A stretch of 64,000 bases of DNA from Caballeronia zhejiangensis (GTDB lineage Bacteria; Pseudomonadota; Gammaproteobacteria; Burkholderiales; Burkholderiaceae), in NCBI RefSeq assembly GCF_000698575.1, contig NZ_JFHD01000015.1:1-64000 (forward strand), in the 5' to 3' direction. The translations under genes and the position numbers were made by a program. Positions within the stretch are counted from its first letter, which is position 1. Each line of letters opens with the position of its first letter. The notes beneath the pieces are model-generated. The model did no database searches and had not been told where the DNA came from. It saw only the letters and a program-made list of their open reading frames with translations. This document shows, piece after piece, positions 1-8,874 of this stretch.

Positions 1-528
1 GTGCCCATGTCCACTCGAATCGCCGCCCGAGTCCCCGCCGGAGTCGCCACCGGAATCTCCAGCGCCCTGACTGCCGTTACCTGTTCCACCCGATCCTGTG
101 CCGGTTCCGGTGCCTCCGCCGCTCGTGCTTCCGCCAGCCCCCGCCGTCGCGCCCGGACCGCTGCTGGACGAGCCTTGACCGCCGCCCGCGCCCGCACCCG
201 CACCCGCACCCGATCCCGAGCCACTCGAATTTCCGCCGCCCGAAGCCGCTCCAGGCGATCCCTCGCCACCGCGACCGCCCTCGAGCAACGGCACGACCGC
301 CGACACCGTTTCGACGGTCGGATCCGTCGTCGGCGATACACGCGTCTGCGAGTCCGCCGCCGCAACCATCATCACGGCGCTCGTGCCGAGCGGCACGCAT
401 CCCTCGGAAGTCTGGTTGCAAGGATTCCCCGTCGTTTGCGCGGACGCGAAATTCGACATGGCCGCCGCGATCACGATGACGCTGAGTTTGATCGCAGTAT
501 TCAATTTGAATTTTTTAGGATTGCTCAT
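1..528 (-). CDS. Secreted Gly/Ser-rich protein, 3' end outside window
   Basis: Reading from an ATG at 528 the frame stays open to the window edge (176 codons). An AAGGGG ribosome site lies about 6 bases before the start. Residues 1-30 form a signal peptide: a lysine-rich start, a hydrophobic stretch, and ASA-Q at the likely cleavage point. A short Cys-containing segment (NPCNQTSEGC) follows, and from about residue 85 the chain is almost only Gly, Ser, Ala, Thr and Asp, with tandem DSGGDSGG units near the edge. The composition fits an extracellular or surface linker-rich protein. I do not recognise a family, and the C-terminal part that might carry the function is missing. The opposite strand is also open, but that is an effect of Gly-rich codons. 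Confidence 0.7.
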   Translation of the reverse strand, partial: MSNPKKFKLNTAIKLSVIVIAAAMSNFASAQTTGNPCNQTSEGCVPLGTSAVMMVAAADSQTRVSPTTDPTVETVSAVVPLLEGGRGGEGSPGAASGGGNSSGSGSGAGAGAGAGGGQGSSSSGPGATAGAGGSTSGGGTGTGTGSGGTGNGSQGAGDSGGDSGGDSGGDSSGHGH

Positions 529-1209
529 TTGTGCCCCTTGTAGTGTTTCTTCGCCACGCGTCGGATGCAGAGTCGAACGCGATGTGGGGCAAGAATGACA
601 GGCTGTACGGTGCGTTCTGTGCGGTAATTAACCGGACGCGAGGGCGTCGTCATTTCGCGCAGTGCGCGAGCGCTCAGAGAACGTTTGCGGACGGCCGGAA
701 GCGTCGTAAGTTCATACGCTCGTCCCGGTCTTGCACGTCAGAATCGCGCGCAGGCGCGGCGGCCAGCCAGCAGATGCATCGCATGTCGATGAATCTTCGC
801 GATGCCGAATGTCACGCGTATCGCGCACCCGTTGCTGGCTTCCGTAGAAAGGTGAATGTAGGCTATCTGTATGGATGCGAAGCGTCAAACGCGCTCTGTG
901 CCGTAGACCGCACTCCGAGCGCACGACCGGTCAATCGGACGGGGATATCGTCTCTATCCGCTGATCAAAGACCGGGATCGAGATTGGCGCAAATTTGAAC
1001 TAGAGTTATTTATCGTTCGCTTTCCTGATCTATTGCATAGACGCGCGCGCATTCGTCGAAGCAAAGTGCGCAGCCAAGCATCCGACGAATCAGAACACGA
1101 ACGCAAGATCGACAAGCCGGCCCAGTGTTGTTCATAAGACTTAGGAATACCAAAGAACGGCGGATCGATGCGTCAGCCGACACATCGTATCTTTCAACCG
1201 GAGGGTGTC
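529..1209. other. Intergenic region between divergent secreted-protein genes
   Basis: About 680 bases separate the minus-strand Gly-rich gene from the plus-strand protease. Open frames here lack a ribosome site and have no protein-like composition. Local AT enrichment around 990-1040 is where a promoter for the protease could lie, but I cannot define clear -35 and -10 elements. No RNA gene or repeat is evident. Confidence 0.5.
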
Positions 1210-2424
1210 ATGAAGAGATCGAAACGAGTCGCGTGCGTGGAGGCGACGGCGCTTGTCGCTCTGTCGATGGCGAGCGCAGGCGTCGCTCATGCAGACGACG
1301 AAGCCGTGGTGAATCCGAATCAGACGGCATCGCGCGAGGCGCCGGCGGATCTGTCGAATCTTAAGCCGGTCGTCAATGTGCTCGCGCCGCCGGACACATC
1401 CGCGATCATGCCGGAAACCAGCGCCGGGCCTTATACGCCGGGCGTCAACACGCCGGCCGGCATCGTGAGCAATGCGCAGACGAGAGCGTATGGCACCTTC
1501 GGCATACCCTATTCGACCGGCCGCGTGCAGGACGGCAACCAGAGCGCGGCGGGCACCACGAGCGCGAACTATCTCAGCACGACGTATCCGTATCGGGCGA
1601 TCGGCAAGCTGACCTTCAGCGCCGGCTACTGCACCGCGAGCCTGATTCGCAGAAGTGTGATCGTCACGGCGGCGCACTGCATCCAGAGCTTCGGCAGCGG
1701 AAGTTCGCTGTTCTCGAACTGGCAATTCCGCCCCGGACACTACGGCGCGTCCGGCGCCACGTCTGCTCAGATCGCGCCTTATGGAACGTGGAACTGGGCG
1801 GCGCTCGTGCGGCCATCGGCGTGGGCGAACGGCACCGATACCGGCTCGGGCTCGGCGCGCAACAACGACATCGCCGTCATCGCGATCGCGAAGAACGCGT
1901 CGAATCAGTTTATCGGCGATATCACCGGCTATTTGAGCTATGGCTGGAACAACTATTCCTTCATATCGTCGCCGAAGACCGGGAATCTTCAGACAGCCGC
2001 CGTCACGACCTTCGGCTATCCGACCTTGCTCGACGGCGGCGCGATCATGCAGCGCACCGATGGCCCGGCCTATACGACGACCGTGAGCGGCGCATCGCAA
2101 CTCTGGCAGGGCAGCAATCTCACGAGCGGCGCAAGCGGCGGACCGTGGATCGTCAACTTCAGGCCGCGCGATGCCGTGCTTTCCGGGGGCGCGGTCATCG
2201 GCAATGCGTCGAATCTGTCGATCATCGGCGTGACGTCCTGGGGCTCGTCCGATCCGAACGCGATCAAGGACAACTACGCGTCGCAGTTCCGTCAGAACAC
2301 GCAGTATCCGAACGCGACTTATGGCAATTACGGAGCAGGCAACATCGCGTCGCTGCTGAACACGCTGTGTTCGACCGCCGCGCCGGGCGGCGGCACGTAC
2401 GCATCGCAGGGATATTGCAACTAG
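1210..2424 (+). CDS. Secreted trypsin-like serine protease
   Basis: A 404-residue exported protein. The ATG at 1210 follows a GGAGG ribosome site; an in-frame upstream ATG at 1168 would add 14 residues ahead of the signal peptide and is less likely. Residues 1-28 form a signal peptide ending AHA-D. A pro-like segment follows, then a chymotrypsin-fold protease. The triad is visible as His156 in VTAAHC, Asp220 in NNDIAVI and Ser309 in SGASGGPW, where the usual GDSGGP has Ala for Asp. Cysteines beside His156 and near the C-terminus can form disulfides. Family knowledge: such proteases act in the periplasm or outside the cell on proteins. The divergent neighbour is also secreted. The physiological substrate is unknown. 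Confidence 0.85.
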   Translation: MKRSKRVACVEATALVALSMASAGVAHADDEAVVNPNQTASREAPADLSNLKPVVNVLAPPDTSAIMPETSAGPYTPGVNTPAGIVSNAQTRAYGTFGIPYSTGRVQDGNQSAAGTTSANYLSTTYPYRAIGKLTFSAGYCTASLIRRSVIVTAAHCIQSFGSGSSLFSNWQFRPGHYGASGATSAQIAPYGTWNWAALVRPSAWANGTDTGSGSARNNDIAVIAIAKNASNQFIGDITGYLSYGWNNYSFISSPKTGNLQTAAVTTFGYPTLLDGGAIMQRTDGPAYTTTVSGASQLWQGSNLTSGASGGPWIVNFRPRDAVLSGGAVIGNASNLSIIGVTSWGSSDPNAIKDNYASQFRQNTQYPNATYGNYGAGNIASLLNTLCSTAAPGGGTYASQGYCN

Positions 2425-2430
2425 GCCGGT

Positions 2431-2468
2431 CGCGGTGGCCCGTTCGCTTCGAACGGCGCGCGGGCCAC
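2431..2468 (+). terminator. Stem-loop terminator after protease gene
   Basis: GTGGCCCG at 2435-2442 pairs with CGGGCCAC at 2461-2468, with a nested CGTTCG/CGAACG stem inside. A T-rich stretch (TTCGCCTTTTCC) follows. It starts about 10 bases after the protease stop codon. Confidence 0.6.
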
Positions 2469-2564
2469 TTCGCCTTTTCCGACGAATTCGCTGGAGCATG
2501 CCTCAAACGCCCGTAGAATACGAAGCGAACCGGCTTCTCACTTCATCGGCAGCATCGCTCAGGC

Positions 2565-3323
2565 ATGACGAAAGACGACACCACTCACGTCCGCGCACAC
2601 GGCGCATCGAGCAAGCGCAAGCGGCTCGGCCGCCCGGCGGGCAATATCAATCAACGTGAGAACATCCTCGACGCAGCCGAGGTCGATTTCTCGCAGCGCG
2701 GTTACGCGGGCACATCGCTCAAGGAAGTGGCCGCGTCGTGCGGCGTCACGCAGGCGCTCATCACGTATTACTTCGGCACCAAGCAGCAGCTTTTCGAGCA
2801 GGTGTTCCTGCGCCGCGCGATGCTGATCTCCGAAGAGCGCGTGACGCTGCTCAATGAACTGATCGATGGAAAAGAGGCGAACGTGCGCGATATCGTGCGC
2901 GCGTTTCTGCTGCCGCTCGTCGCGCTGCGCAAGACGGACGGCGGCCGCGCGTTCATTCGTCTGCAGGCGCGCCTGCACACGGAGCCGCCCGAAATCTCGT
3001 ACAGCCTGCGCAGCACCGCTTACGGCGATTCGACCGATGCCTACGTCGAAGCGCTGCGCGCCGCGCTGCCCGGCCTGCCCGCGAAAGATCTCTACTGGCG
3101 TGTGACCATGATGATCGGCGCGTATCTCTACGCGTTCTCCGACACGCATCGTCTCGACGTGCTCGCCAAGGGCGCGTGCGATCCGTGGGACGCGAACGAA
3201 ACGCTGGAGCAGTTGACGAACTTCATCGTCGGCGGTCTGGAGGCGCAGGCGAGCGCGTCATCTCCGGCCAGCGCGAAGAAGGTCGCGAAGCCGAAGACGA
3301 CGCGCCCCGCACGCGCCGCATAA
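2565..3323 (+). CDS. TetR/AcrR-family transcriptional regulator
   Basis: A 252-residue repressor-like protein. A basic N-terminal tail (to about residue 25) precedes the TetR helix-turn-helix at about residues 28-75, recognisable from ILDAAEVDFSQRGYAGTSL and VTQALITYYFGTKQQL. The rest is an all-helical ligand and dimer domain ending in an Ala/Lys-rich tail. The gene lies 10 bases from the convergent 75-aa gene and near the MFS symporter at 3623-5032; a role in controlling that transporter is an inference from position only. The ligand cannot be deduced. Confidence 0.85.
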   Translation: MTKDDTTHVRAHGASSKRKRLGRPAGNINQRENILDAAEVDFSQRGYAGTSLKEVAASCGVTQALITYYFGTKQQLFEQVFLRRAMLISEERVTLLNELIDGKEANVRDIVRAFLLPLVALRKTDGGRAFIRLQARLHTEPPEISYSLRSTAYGDSTDAYVEALRAALPGLPAKDLYWRVTMMIGAYLYAFSDTHRLDVLAKGACDPWDANETLEQLTNFIVGGLEAQASASSPASAKKVAKPKTTRPARAA

Positions 3324-3332
3324 AAGCAAGGT

Positions 3333-3560
3333 TCAGCGCCGCAAACCGATTTCCATCGACTCGATCACTTGCGCGATGGTCGAATGCATCGATGCGAGCG
3401 TCGCGCCGGGCAAGTCCGACGATGCCGTTTCGCCGATCATGTCGCGCAATGTTTCCTGCACATCCGCCGATGCCTGTTGCGGCAACGCCGCCGCGATCAC
3501 GCTGAGCGCGGCGGTGAGGCCATGCAGCTTGCCGGTCAACACTTCCAGTTCCTGACTCAT
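3333..3560 (-). CDS. Small protein of unknown function, MFS-linked
   Basis: A 75-residue acidic protein with an AGGAAG ribosome site just before its ATG at 3560. It is mostly helical, with a hydrophobic first half (LTGKLHGLTAALSVIAAAL), a polar middle and no cysteine. It sits 62 bases downstream of the AAHS symporter on the same strand, so the two are probably co-transcribed. I do not recognise the family. The much longer in-frame extension upstream is a shadow of the transporter gene. Confidence 0.6.
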   Translation of the reverse strand: MSQELEVLTGKLHGLTAALSVIAAALPQQASADVQETLRDMIGETASSDLPGATLASMHSTIAQVIESMEIGLRR

Positions 3561-3622
3561 CTTTGCTTCCTGTCGTTTCAAAGAGATGATGCGGACCGCG
3601 CGTCGTGCGCGGCCCGCGAGAA

Positions 3623-5032
3623 TCACGCGCGTTCCGTCTCCGGGTGCGCCTTCAGCTTGACGAACAGCGCGATGCCCGCGATCACCGAGGGCACGGCGAG
3701 CAGCGCGAACACCGCCGGCAGGCCGAGCTTCCACTGCGCGAACAATCCGCCGAGCGCGACGCCCGCGATGCCGCCGAAGCGCCCGACGCCATACATCCAC
3801 GAAACGCCGGTTGCGCGGCTTTGCGTCGGATAGAACATCGCGGCGAGCGAGGGCATCGACGATTGTGCGCCGTTCATCGTCGTGCCGGCGAGAAAGATCA
3901 GCGCGCTCACGAGCCCGATGCTGCCGATCGCCTGCCCGACCACGAAGATCAGCACGGCGGTCAGCAGATAACCGAGCATCACGACGACGTTCGCGTTCCA
4001 GCGATCCATCAGCCACCCCGATGCGATCGTGCCGATGCCGCCGCCGAGCGGAAAGAGCGCGGTGAGCAGCGCGGCGCGCTCGGGCGTGAAGCCGGCTTCG
4101 TTCATGAGCAGCGGCATCCAGCTCATCAGCAGATAGAAGATGACGAGGCCCATGAAGTACACGAGCCACAGCATCAGCGTGCCGACGACGAAATTGCGCG
4201 AGAGAATCGCGCCGACCGACGATTTCGCGTGCGTTTGCGTGCGCTCGGACAGACGAAACGAATCGATGCGCGCGAGATCGAGCGGCGCGATCCTCGAAAG
4301 CGGCGCCCAGATTTTCTCTTTGGACGCGCCGCGCTTGACGAGATAGCGCACCGATTCCGGAACGAGCATCGCGACGAACAGCGCGAGCACGAGCGGCACC
4401 ACGCCGCCGACGACGAAAAGGCTATGCCATCCGAATGCGGGAATCAGCCACGATGAAATGAAGCCGCCGAGCGCCGCGCCGACCGTGAAGCCGCAATACG
4501 TCGTGTTGACGATGATCGAGCGGCTCTTTGCCGGCGCGTATTCGGAGACGAGCGTGATCGCGTTCGGAATCGCCGCGCCCAGACCGATGCCGGTCAGAAA
4601 GCGCAGCGTGACGAGCGATTCGACCGAGCCGCAGAACGCGGTCGCGAGACTCATCGCGCCGAAGAAGGCGGTCGCGGCGATGAGCACCGCGCGCCGTCCG
4701 AAGCGATCCGCCGCCGGCCCGGAAACGACCGCGCCCGCCGCGAGCCCGAAGAGCGCGGCGCTTAGAACGGGCGCGAGCGCGCCCTTCGTGATGCCCCAGC
4801 CCTTGACGAGCGCCGGCGCGATATAGCCGATGGCCGCCGTGTCCATGCCGTCGATCAGCACGATCAGAAAGCACACGCCCATCAGCGTCCATTGAAAGCG
4901 CGAGAAGCGGTGCGCGTCGATGAACTCCTCGACAGGCACGCTCCCGCTCCACGCATCGCCCCGATCGGACGCCGTCGAATGCCCGGCGCGCGGCGGGAAT
5001 GCCGGGCCGGTGTGAAGCTCTGCTTGCGACAT
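3623..5032 (-). CDS. MFS aromatic acid:H+ symporter (AAHS family)
   Basis: A 469-residue inner-membrane transporter with 12 predicted membrane segments. The AAHS signature DGMDTAAIGYIAP lies in the first segment, and the loop 2-3 motif appears as GPAADRFGRRAVL. PcaK/BenK/MhpT relatives have similar length and import 4-hydroxybenzoate, benzoate or related acids with protons. The ATG at 5032 has a strong GAGGAG ribosome site; a TTG six bases upstream is unlikely. A 75-aa gene follows on the same strand, and an AT-rich palindrome lies about 100 bases upstream. No catabolic ring-cleavage genes are adjacent, so the substrate is open. Confidence 0.85.
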   Translation of the reverse strand: MSQAELHTGPAFPPRAGHSTASDRGDAWSGSVPVEEFIDAHRFSRFQWTLMGVCFLIVLIDGMDTAAIGYIAPALVKGWGITKGALAPVLSAALFGLAAGAVVSGPAADRFGRRAVLIAATAFFGAMSLATAFCGSVESLVTLRFLTGIGLGAAIPNAITLVSEYAPAKSRSIIVNTTYCGFTVGAALGGFISSWLIPAFGWHSLFVVGGVVPLVLALFVAMLVPESVRYLVKRGASKEKIWAPLSRIAPLDLARIDSFRLSERTQTHAKSSVGAILSRNFVVGTLMLWLVYFMGLVIFYLLMSWMPLLMNEAGFTPERAALLTALFPLGGGIGTIASGWLMDRWNANVVVMLGYLLTAVLIFVVGQAIGSIGLVSALIFLAGTTMNGAQSSMPSLAAMFYPTQSRATGVSWMYGVGRFGGIAGVALGGLFAQWKLGLPAVFALLAVPSVIAGIALFVKLKAHPETERA

Positions 5033-5134
5033 GACCAACTCCTCGTTGTCGACGGCGCTTCGCCGTCCATTGTCACCAGGCCGGCGACATGCCGGTGTTC
5101 ACGCGAAGCGGGGGCCCACCGGTTTCGACGCTGG

Positions 5135-5162
5135 TTTATTATATGTACCTATAATTAATAAA
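5135..5162. promoter_or_regulatory. Nested AT-rich palindrome upstream of AAHS symporter
   Basis: In the 400-base gap between the divergent symporter and histidine kinase genes, TTTATTA (5135-5141) is mirrored by TAATAAA (5156-5162), and inside it ATTATA (5138-5143) is mirrored by TATAAT (5150-5155) around a 6-base spacer. Such AT richness stands out in a GC-rich region. It could be the -10 area plus operator of the symporter promoter; the nearby TetR protein is a candidate binder. The rest of 5033-5433 shows nothing else I can name. Confidence 0.5.
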
Positions 5163-5433
5163 CGCAATGCGGAAAAAAATAGTTCTCGACGCGCGCTGAG
5201 CGGGCGCTCCGCACAGGCGTTCAGCGCGATGAAAGCATTCGAACGAATGTGCTGAAAGGAAGCGATGCGACGCTTCGCGAGCGTGCCGGAGGCCCGCTAC
5301 GCGGCGCGGGCGAACCGGGTATCATGCGCAGCGGCTGAAACAAGAACTACAACTTTCGCGATCGTCGCCGTCGTGCGGGCCGCTTCCAGACATCTGCCCG
5401 GCACGCGACCTTCACGCCACATCGGAGCTGTTT

Positions 5434-8400
5434 ATGCCATTGCGGTCCGGCGTCGACGAGGCCAGCTTTCGTCGCATCCTCTTTCGCAACATCGCGCTGC
5501 CGCTCGGAACGGGCGTCGTGACGGCCGTCGCGTTCGTCGCGCTCGTGCTGTATCTGCTGTCGGGCATCAACTGGGTCGAGCATTCGGAGCGCGTGATCGG
5601 CAATGCGCAGGAAATCGGCCGGCTCGTCAGCGAGAAGGAAAGCGCGATTCGCGGCTATCTGATTACCGGCGACGAGAGCTTTCTCGCGCCGTATGACACC
5701 GCGAAGCCGAAGCTCAGCGCCGATATCGACACGCTCGCCGATCTCGTCTCCGACAACGCGCCGCAAGTCGATCGCCTGATTCGCATTCGCGCCTTGCAGA
5801 CGCAGTGGGACAAGGTCGCCGACGAGCTCATCGATGCCCGCCGCCGCGCGCAGGATTCCGTTCCGCTGGTGCGCGCGGGGCGCGGATCGGCCGAACGCGC
5901 GGAGACCGAGCGCGAGCTTTTCGCGTTTCTCAACATCGAGCAGGCCTTGCGGCTGCAGCGCGTGGAATCGGCGAAACAGCTCACGACGATCACCGTCGTC
6001 GTCTTCCTGATCCTGAGTCTCGCGCTGTCCGTGATTCTCGCAATCTTCGGCAGACGCGAATTGATGCAGCTTTCCAGCGCGTTCGGCGCGGCGATCGGCG
6101 AGCAGGAACGGCAGACGCGCGCGCTTCAGGAACAGGCCTGGCTGCGCGAAGGGCAGACGCGGCTTGCAGAGAGAGTCATCGGCCGGCAATCGCTCGATCA
6201 GCTTTGTCAGACGATCCTCGATTTTCTCGCGGATTACCTGAAGATTTCGATGGGCGCGTTCTATGTGCTCGAAGCCGACGGCGCGTTGAAGCGCACCGCG
6301 AGCTTCGGCTTCGATCCCGACAGCGCGCCGGTTCCCGAATCGCTCGCGGGCGTGAAAAGCCTCGTCGGGCAGGCGGTGCACGCGCGCAAGCTGACGAGCA
6401 TGAACGACGTGCCCGCTGGTTACTGGAAGGTGACATCGGCGCTCGGCGCGAGCGCGCCCGCGAGTCTCGCGATCGTGCCGATAGAGAACGAAGGCCAGGC
6501 GAACGGCGCCATCGAACTGGGCGCGATGCACAAGCTGACCGAACGCGACGAGCAGTTCCTGAAGTCGATTGCGGGGAATATCGGCGATTTCGTCGAGGCG
6601 GCGCAGTATCGCGAGCGCCTGCAACGCGTGCTCGAAGAAACGCAGCAGTTGAACGAAGAGCTGCAGATGCAGCAGGAAGAACTGCGCACGACCAACGAGG
6701 AACTCGAACAGCAGACGACCGCGCTTTCGCAGGCGCACGTTTATCTGGCGAATCAGAAGGCCGAACTCGAACAGACCAACGATCGGCTCGCGGAACAGGC
6801 GCGCGTGCTCGACGAACGCAACGTCGCGCTCAATGCCGCGCAGGGCGAACTCGAAACGCGCGCCGAAGCGCTGCAGCGCGCGAGCCGCTACAAGTCGGAG
6901 TTTCTCGCGAACATGTCGCACGAACTGCGCACGCCGCTGAACAGTTCGCTGATTCTCGCGAAGCTGCTGTCGGAGAACAAGCCCGGCAATCTGACGAAAG
7001 ACCAGGTCAAGTACGCGCAGACGATTTATTCCGCGGGCAACGATCTGCTCAATCTCATCAACGACATTCTCGATCTCTCGAAGGTCGAGGCGGGCAAGCT
7101 CGATCTGCATATCGAGGACGTGCCCTTGCAGCGCATCATGGATTCGCTTGCGCGCACCTTCGATCCGCTCGCGCGGCAGAAGAAGCTCCGGCTCGAACTG
7201 CGCAACGATATCGACGACTATCCGACGCTCACGACCGATTTCCGCCGTCTCGAACAGATTCTGAAGAACCTGCTGTCGAACGCGGTCAAGTTCACGGATG
7301 CGGGCGCGGTCTCGCTCACGCTCAAGCGCGCAGGCGAGGGCGCGGTGCAGTTCGTCGTGACGGATACCGGCATCGGCATTGCGCCGGATCAGCTCGAAGC
7401 GATCTTCGAAGCGTTCCAGCAAGCCGACGGCACCACGAGCCGTCACTACGGCGGCACGGGTCTCGGCTTGTCGATTTCGCGCAGTCTCGCGCATCTGCTC
7501 GGCGGCGATATCGCGGTGCGCAGCGCGCAGGGCGCCGGCAGCACGTTCACGCTGACGATGCCGCTCGTCTACGGCGCGTCCGACGCGTTGCCGAGCGCCG
7601 TAGCGGAAGCGCCCGCGCCCGTGGTCGTCGAAGAAGAGGCGCCGATCGAAGCGCTCCACGTCATCGACGACGATCGCTTCGATGTCACGCCCGGGCGACG
7701 TCTCGTGCTCGTGGTCGAAGACGAGCCGGGCTTCGCGCAAGTGCTGCTCGATCTGGCGCACGAACTGGGTTATCGATGCATCGTGAGCGGCACGGCGCGC
7801 GAGGCGCTCAAGCTCGCGCAGGACAGCGCGCCCAACGCGATCCTGCTCGACATCGCCTTGCCCGACCGCTCGGGGCTCGTGCTGCTGCAGGAACTCAAGG
7901 CGAATCCGAAGACGCGGCACGTTCCGGTGCATGTCGTGTCGGCGTCGGACAGAAGTGAGGCCGCGCTGCATCTCGGCGCGATCGGTTACGCGGTGAAGCC
8001 GACGACGCGCGAGCAACTGACGGCGATTTTCCAGCGCCTCGAAGAGAAGAGCAGCCAGAAGATCAAGCGCGTGCTGCTCGTCGAGGACGATGCGCGTCAG
8101 CGTCAGAGCATCGTCGAACTCATCAGCGATACGGACGTGGAGATCACGCCGGTCGAGTTCGGCCGCGACGCGCTCGAACTGCTGAAGACGACGATCTTCG
8201 ATTGCATGATCATCGACCTGAAGCTGCCCGATATGCAGGGCGGCGACCTCTTGCGCCAGATGGCCGCGATCGACGCGTATTCGTTCCCGCCGGTGATCGT
8301 CTACACGGGCCGCAATCTGACGCACGACGAGGAAGCGGAACTGATGCGCTACTCGCAGTCGATCATCATCAAGGGCGCGCGTTCGCCCGAGCGTCTGCTC

Positions 8401-8874
8401 GATGAAGTCACGCTGTTCCTGCACAAGGTCGAGACGGATCTTTCCGCGGATCGTCAGGCGATGCTGCATGTTTCGCGCTCGCGCGACCGCGTGCTGGATG
8501 GCCGCCGCGTTTTGCTCGTCGACGACGACATTCGCAACATCTTCTCGCTATCGAGCGCGCTGGAGCATCAGGGATTGAAGGTGGATATCGGCCGCAACGG
8601 TTTCGAGGCAATCGAGGCGCTCGACAAGAATCCGGACATCGACGTCGTGTTGATGGACGTGATGATGCCCGGCATGGACGGACTCGAAGCGACGCGGCGT
8701 ATCCGCGAGGACGCGCGCTTCAAGAAGCTGCCGGTGATCGCGATCACCGCGAAGGCGATGAAGGACGATCAGGAGCAATGCCTCGCGGCGGGCGCGAGCG
8801 ATTATCTGGCGAAGCCGATCGACATCGACCGGCTTTACTCGCTGTTGCGCGTGTGGATGGCGCGGCGCGTTTAG
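5434..8874 (+). CDS. Hybrid histidine kinase, CHASE3-GAF-HisKA-HATPase-REC-REC-REC
   Basis: A 1146-residue membrane sensor kinase. A GGAG ribosome site precedes the ATG. Order: TM1 (about 21-43), CHASE3 sensor (about 48-180), TM2 (about 184-206), GAF (about 245-390), a long coiled coil rich in Glu/Gln (395-480), HisKA with His496 in SHELRTP, HATPase with DTGIGI and GGTGLGLSI boxes, then three receivers with phospho-acceptor Asp806, Asp928 and Asp1075. No HPt domain is present, so an external phosphotransferase would be needed for a relay. The second receiver reads IIIKGAR around its conserved lysine. No response regulator with an output domain is adjacent. The stop overlaps the convergent lpd stop by 4 bases (8871-8874). 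Confidence 0.92.
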   Translation: MPLRSGVDEASFRRILFRNIALPLGTGVVTAVAFVALVLYLLSGINWVEHSERVIGNAQEIGRLVSEKESAIRGYLITGDESFLAPYDTAKPKLSADIDTLADLVSDNAPQVDRLIRIRALQTQWDKVADELIDARRRAQDSVPLVRAGRGSAERAETERELFAFLNIEQALRLQRVESAKQLTTITVVVFLILSLALSVILAIFGRRELMQLSSAFGAAIGEQERQTRALQEQAWLREGQTRLAERVIGRQSLDQLCQTILDFLADYLKISMGAFYVLEADGALKRTASFGFDPDSAPVPESLAGVKSLVGQAVHARKLTSMNDVPAGYWKVTSALGASAPASLAIVPIENEGQANGAIELGAMHKLTERDEQFLKSIAGNIGDFVEAAQYRERLQRVLEETQQLNEELQMQQEELRTTNEELEQQTTALSQAHVYLANQKAELEQTNDRLAEQARVLDERNVALNAAQGELETRAEALQRASRYKSEFLANMSHELRTPLNSSLILAKLLSENKPGNLTKDQVKYAQTIYSAGNDLLNLINDILDLSKVEAGKLDLHIEDVPLQRIMDSLARTFDPLARQKKLRLELRNDIDDYPTLTTDFRRLEQILKNLLSNAVKFTDAGAVSLTLKRAGEGAVQFVVTDTGIGIAPDQLEAIFEAFQQADGTTSRHYGGTGLGLSISRSLAHLLGGDIAVRSAQGAGSTFTLTMPLVYGASDALPSAVAEAPAPVVVEEEAPIEALHVIDDDRFDVTPGRRLVLVVEDEPGFAQVLLDLAHELGYRCIVSGTAREALKLAQDSAPNAILLDIALPDRSGLVLLQELKANPKTRHVPVHVVSASDRSEAALHLGAIGYAVKPTTREQLTAIFQRLEEKSSQKIKRVLLVEDDARQRQSIVELISDTDVEITPVEFGRDALELLKTTIFDCMIIDLKLPDMQGGDLLRQMAAIDAYSFPPVIVYTGRNLTHDEEAELMRYSQSIIIKGARSPERLLDEVTLFLHKVETDLSADRQAMLHVSRSRDRVLDGRRVLLVDDDIRNIFSLSSALEHQGLKVDIGRNGFEAIEALDKNPDIDVVLMDVMMPGMDGLEATRRIREDARFKKLPVIAITAKAMKDDQEQCLAAGASDYLAKPIDIDRLYSLLRVWMARRV

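Noticed and set aside
190-230. CCCGCA-type tandem repeat that could suggest a satellite or regulatory repeat
   Set aside because: On the minus strand it simply encodes the Gly/Ala run of the secreted protein.
531-998. A 155-codon plus-strand frame in the first intergenic region
   Set aside because: No ribosome site, no family resemblance and a composition unlike the neighbours.
5347-8469. A 1040-codon open frame on the minus strand
   Set aside because: It is the antisense shadow of the hybrid kinase. Arg/Glu/His-rich composition without domains and the clear kinase motifs on the plus strand show it is a GC-rich artefact.
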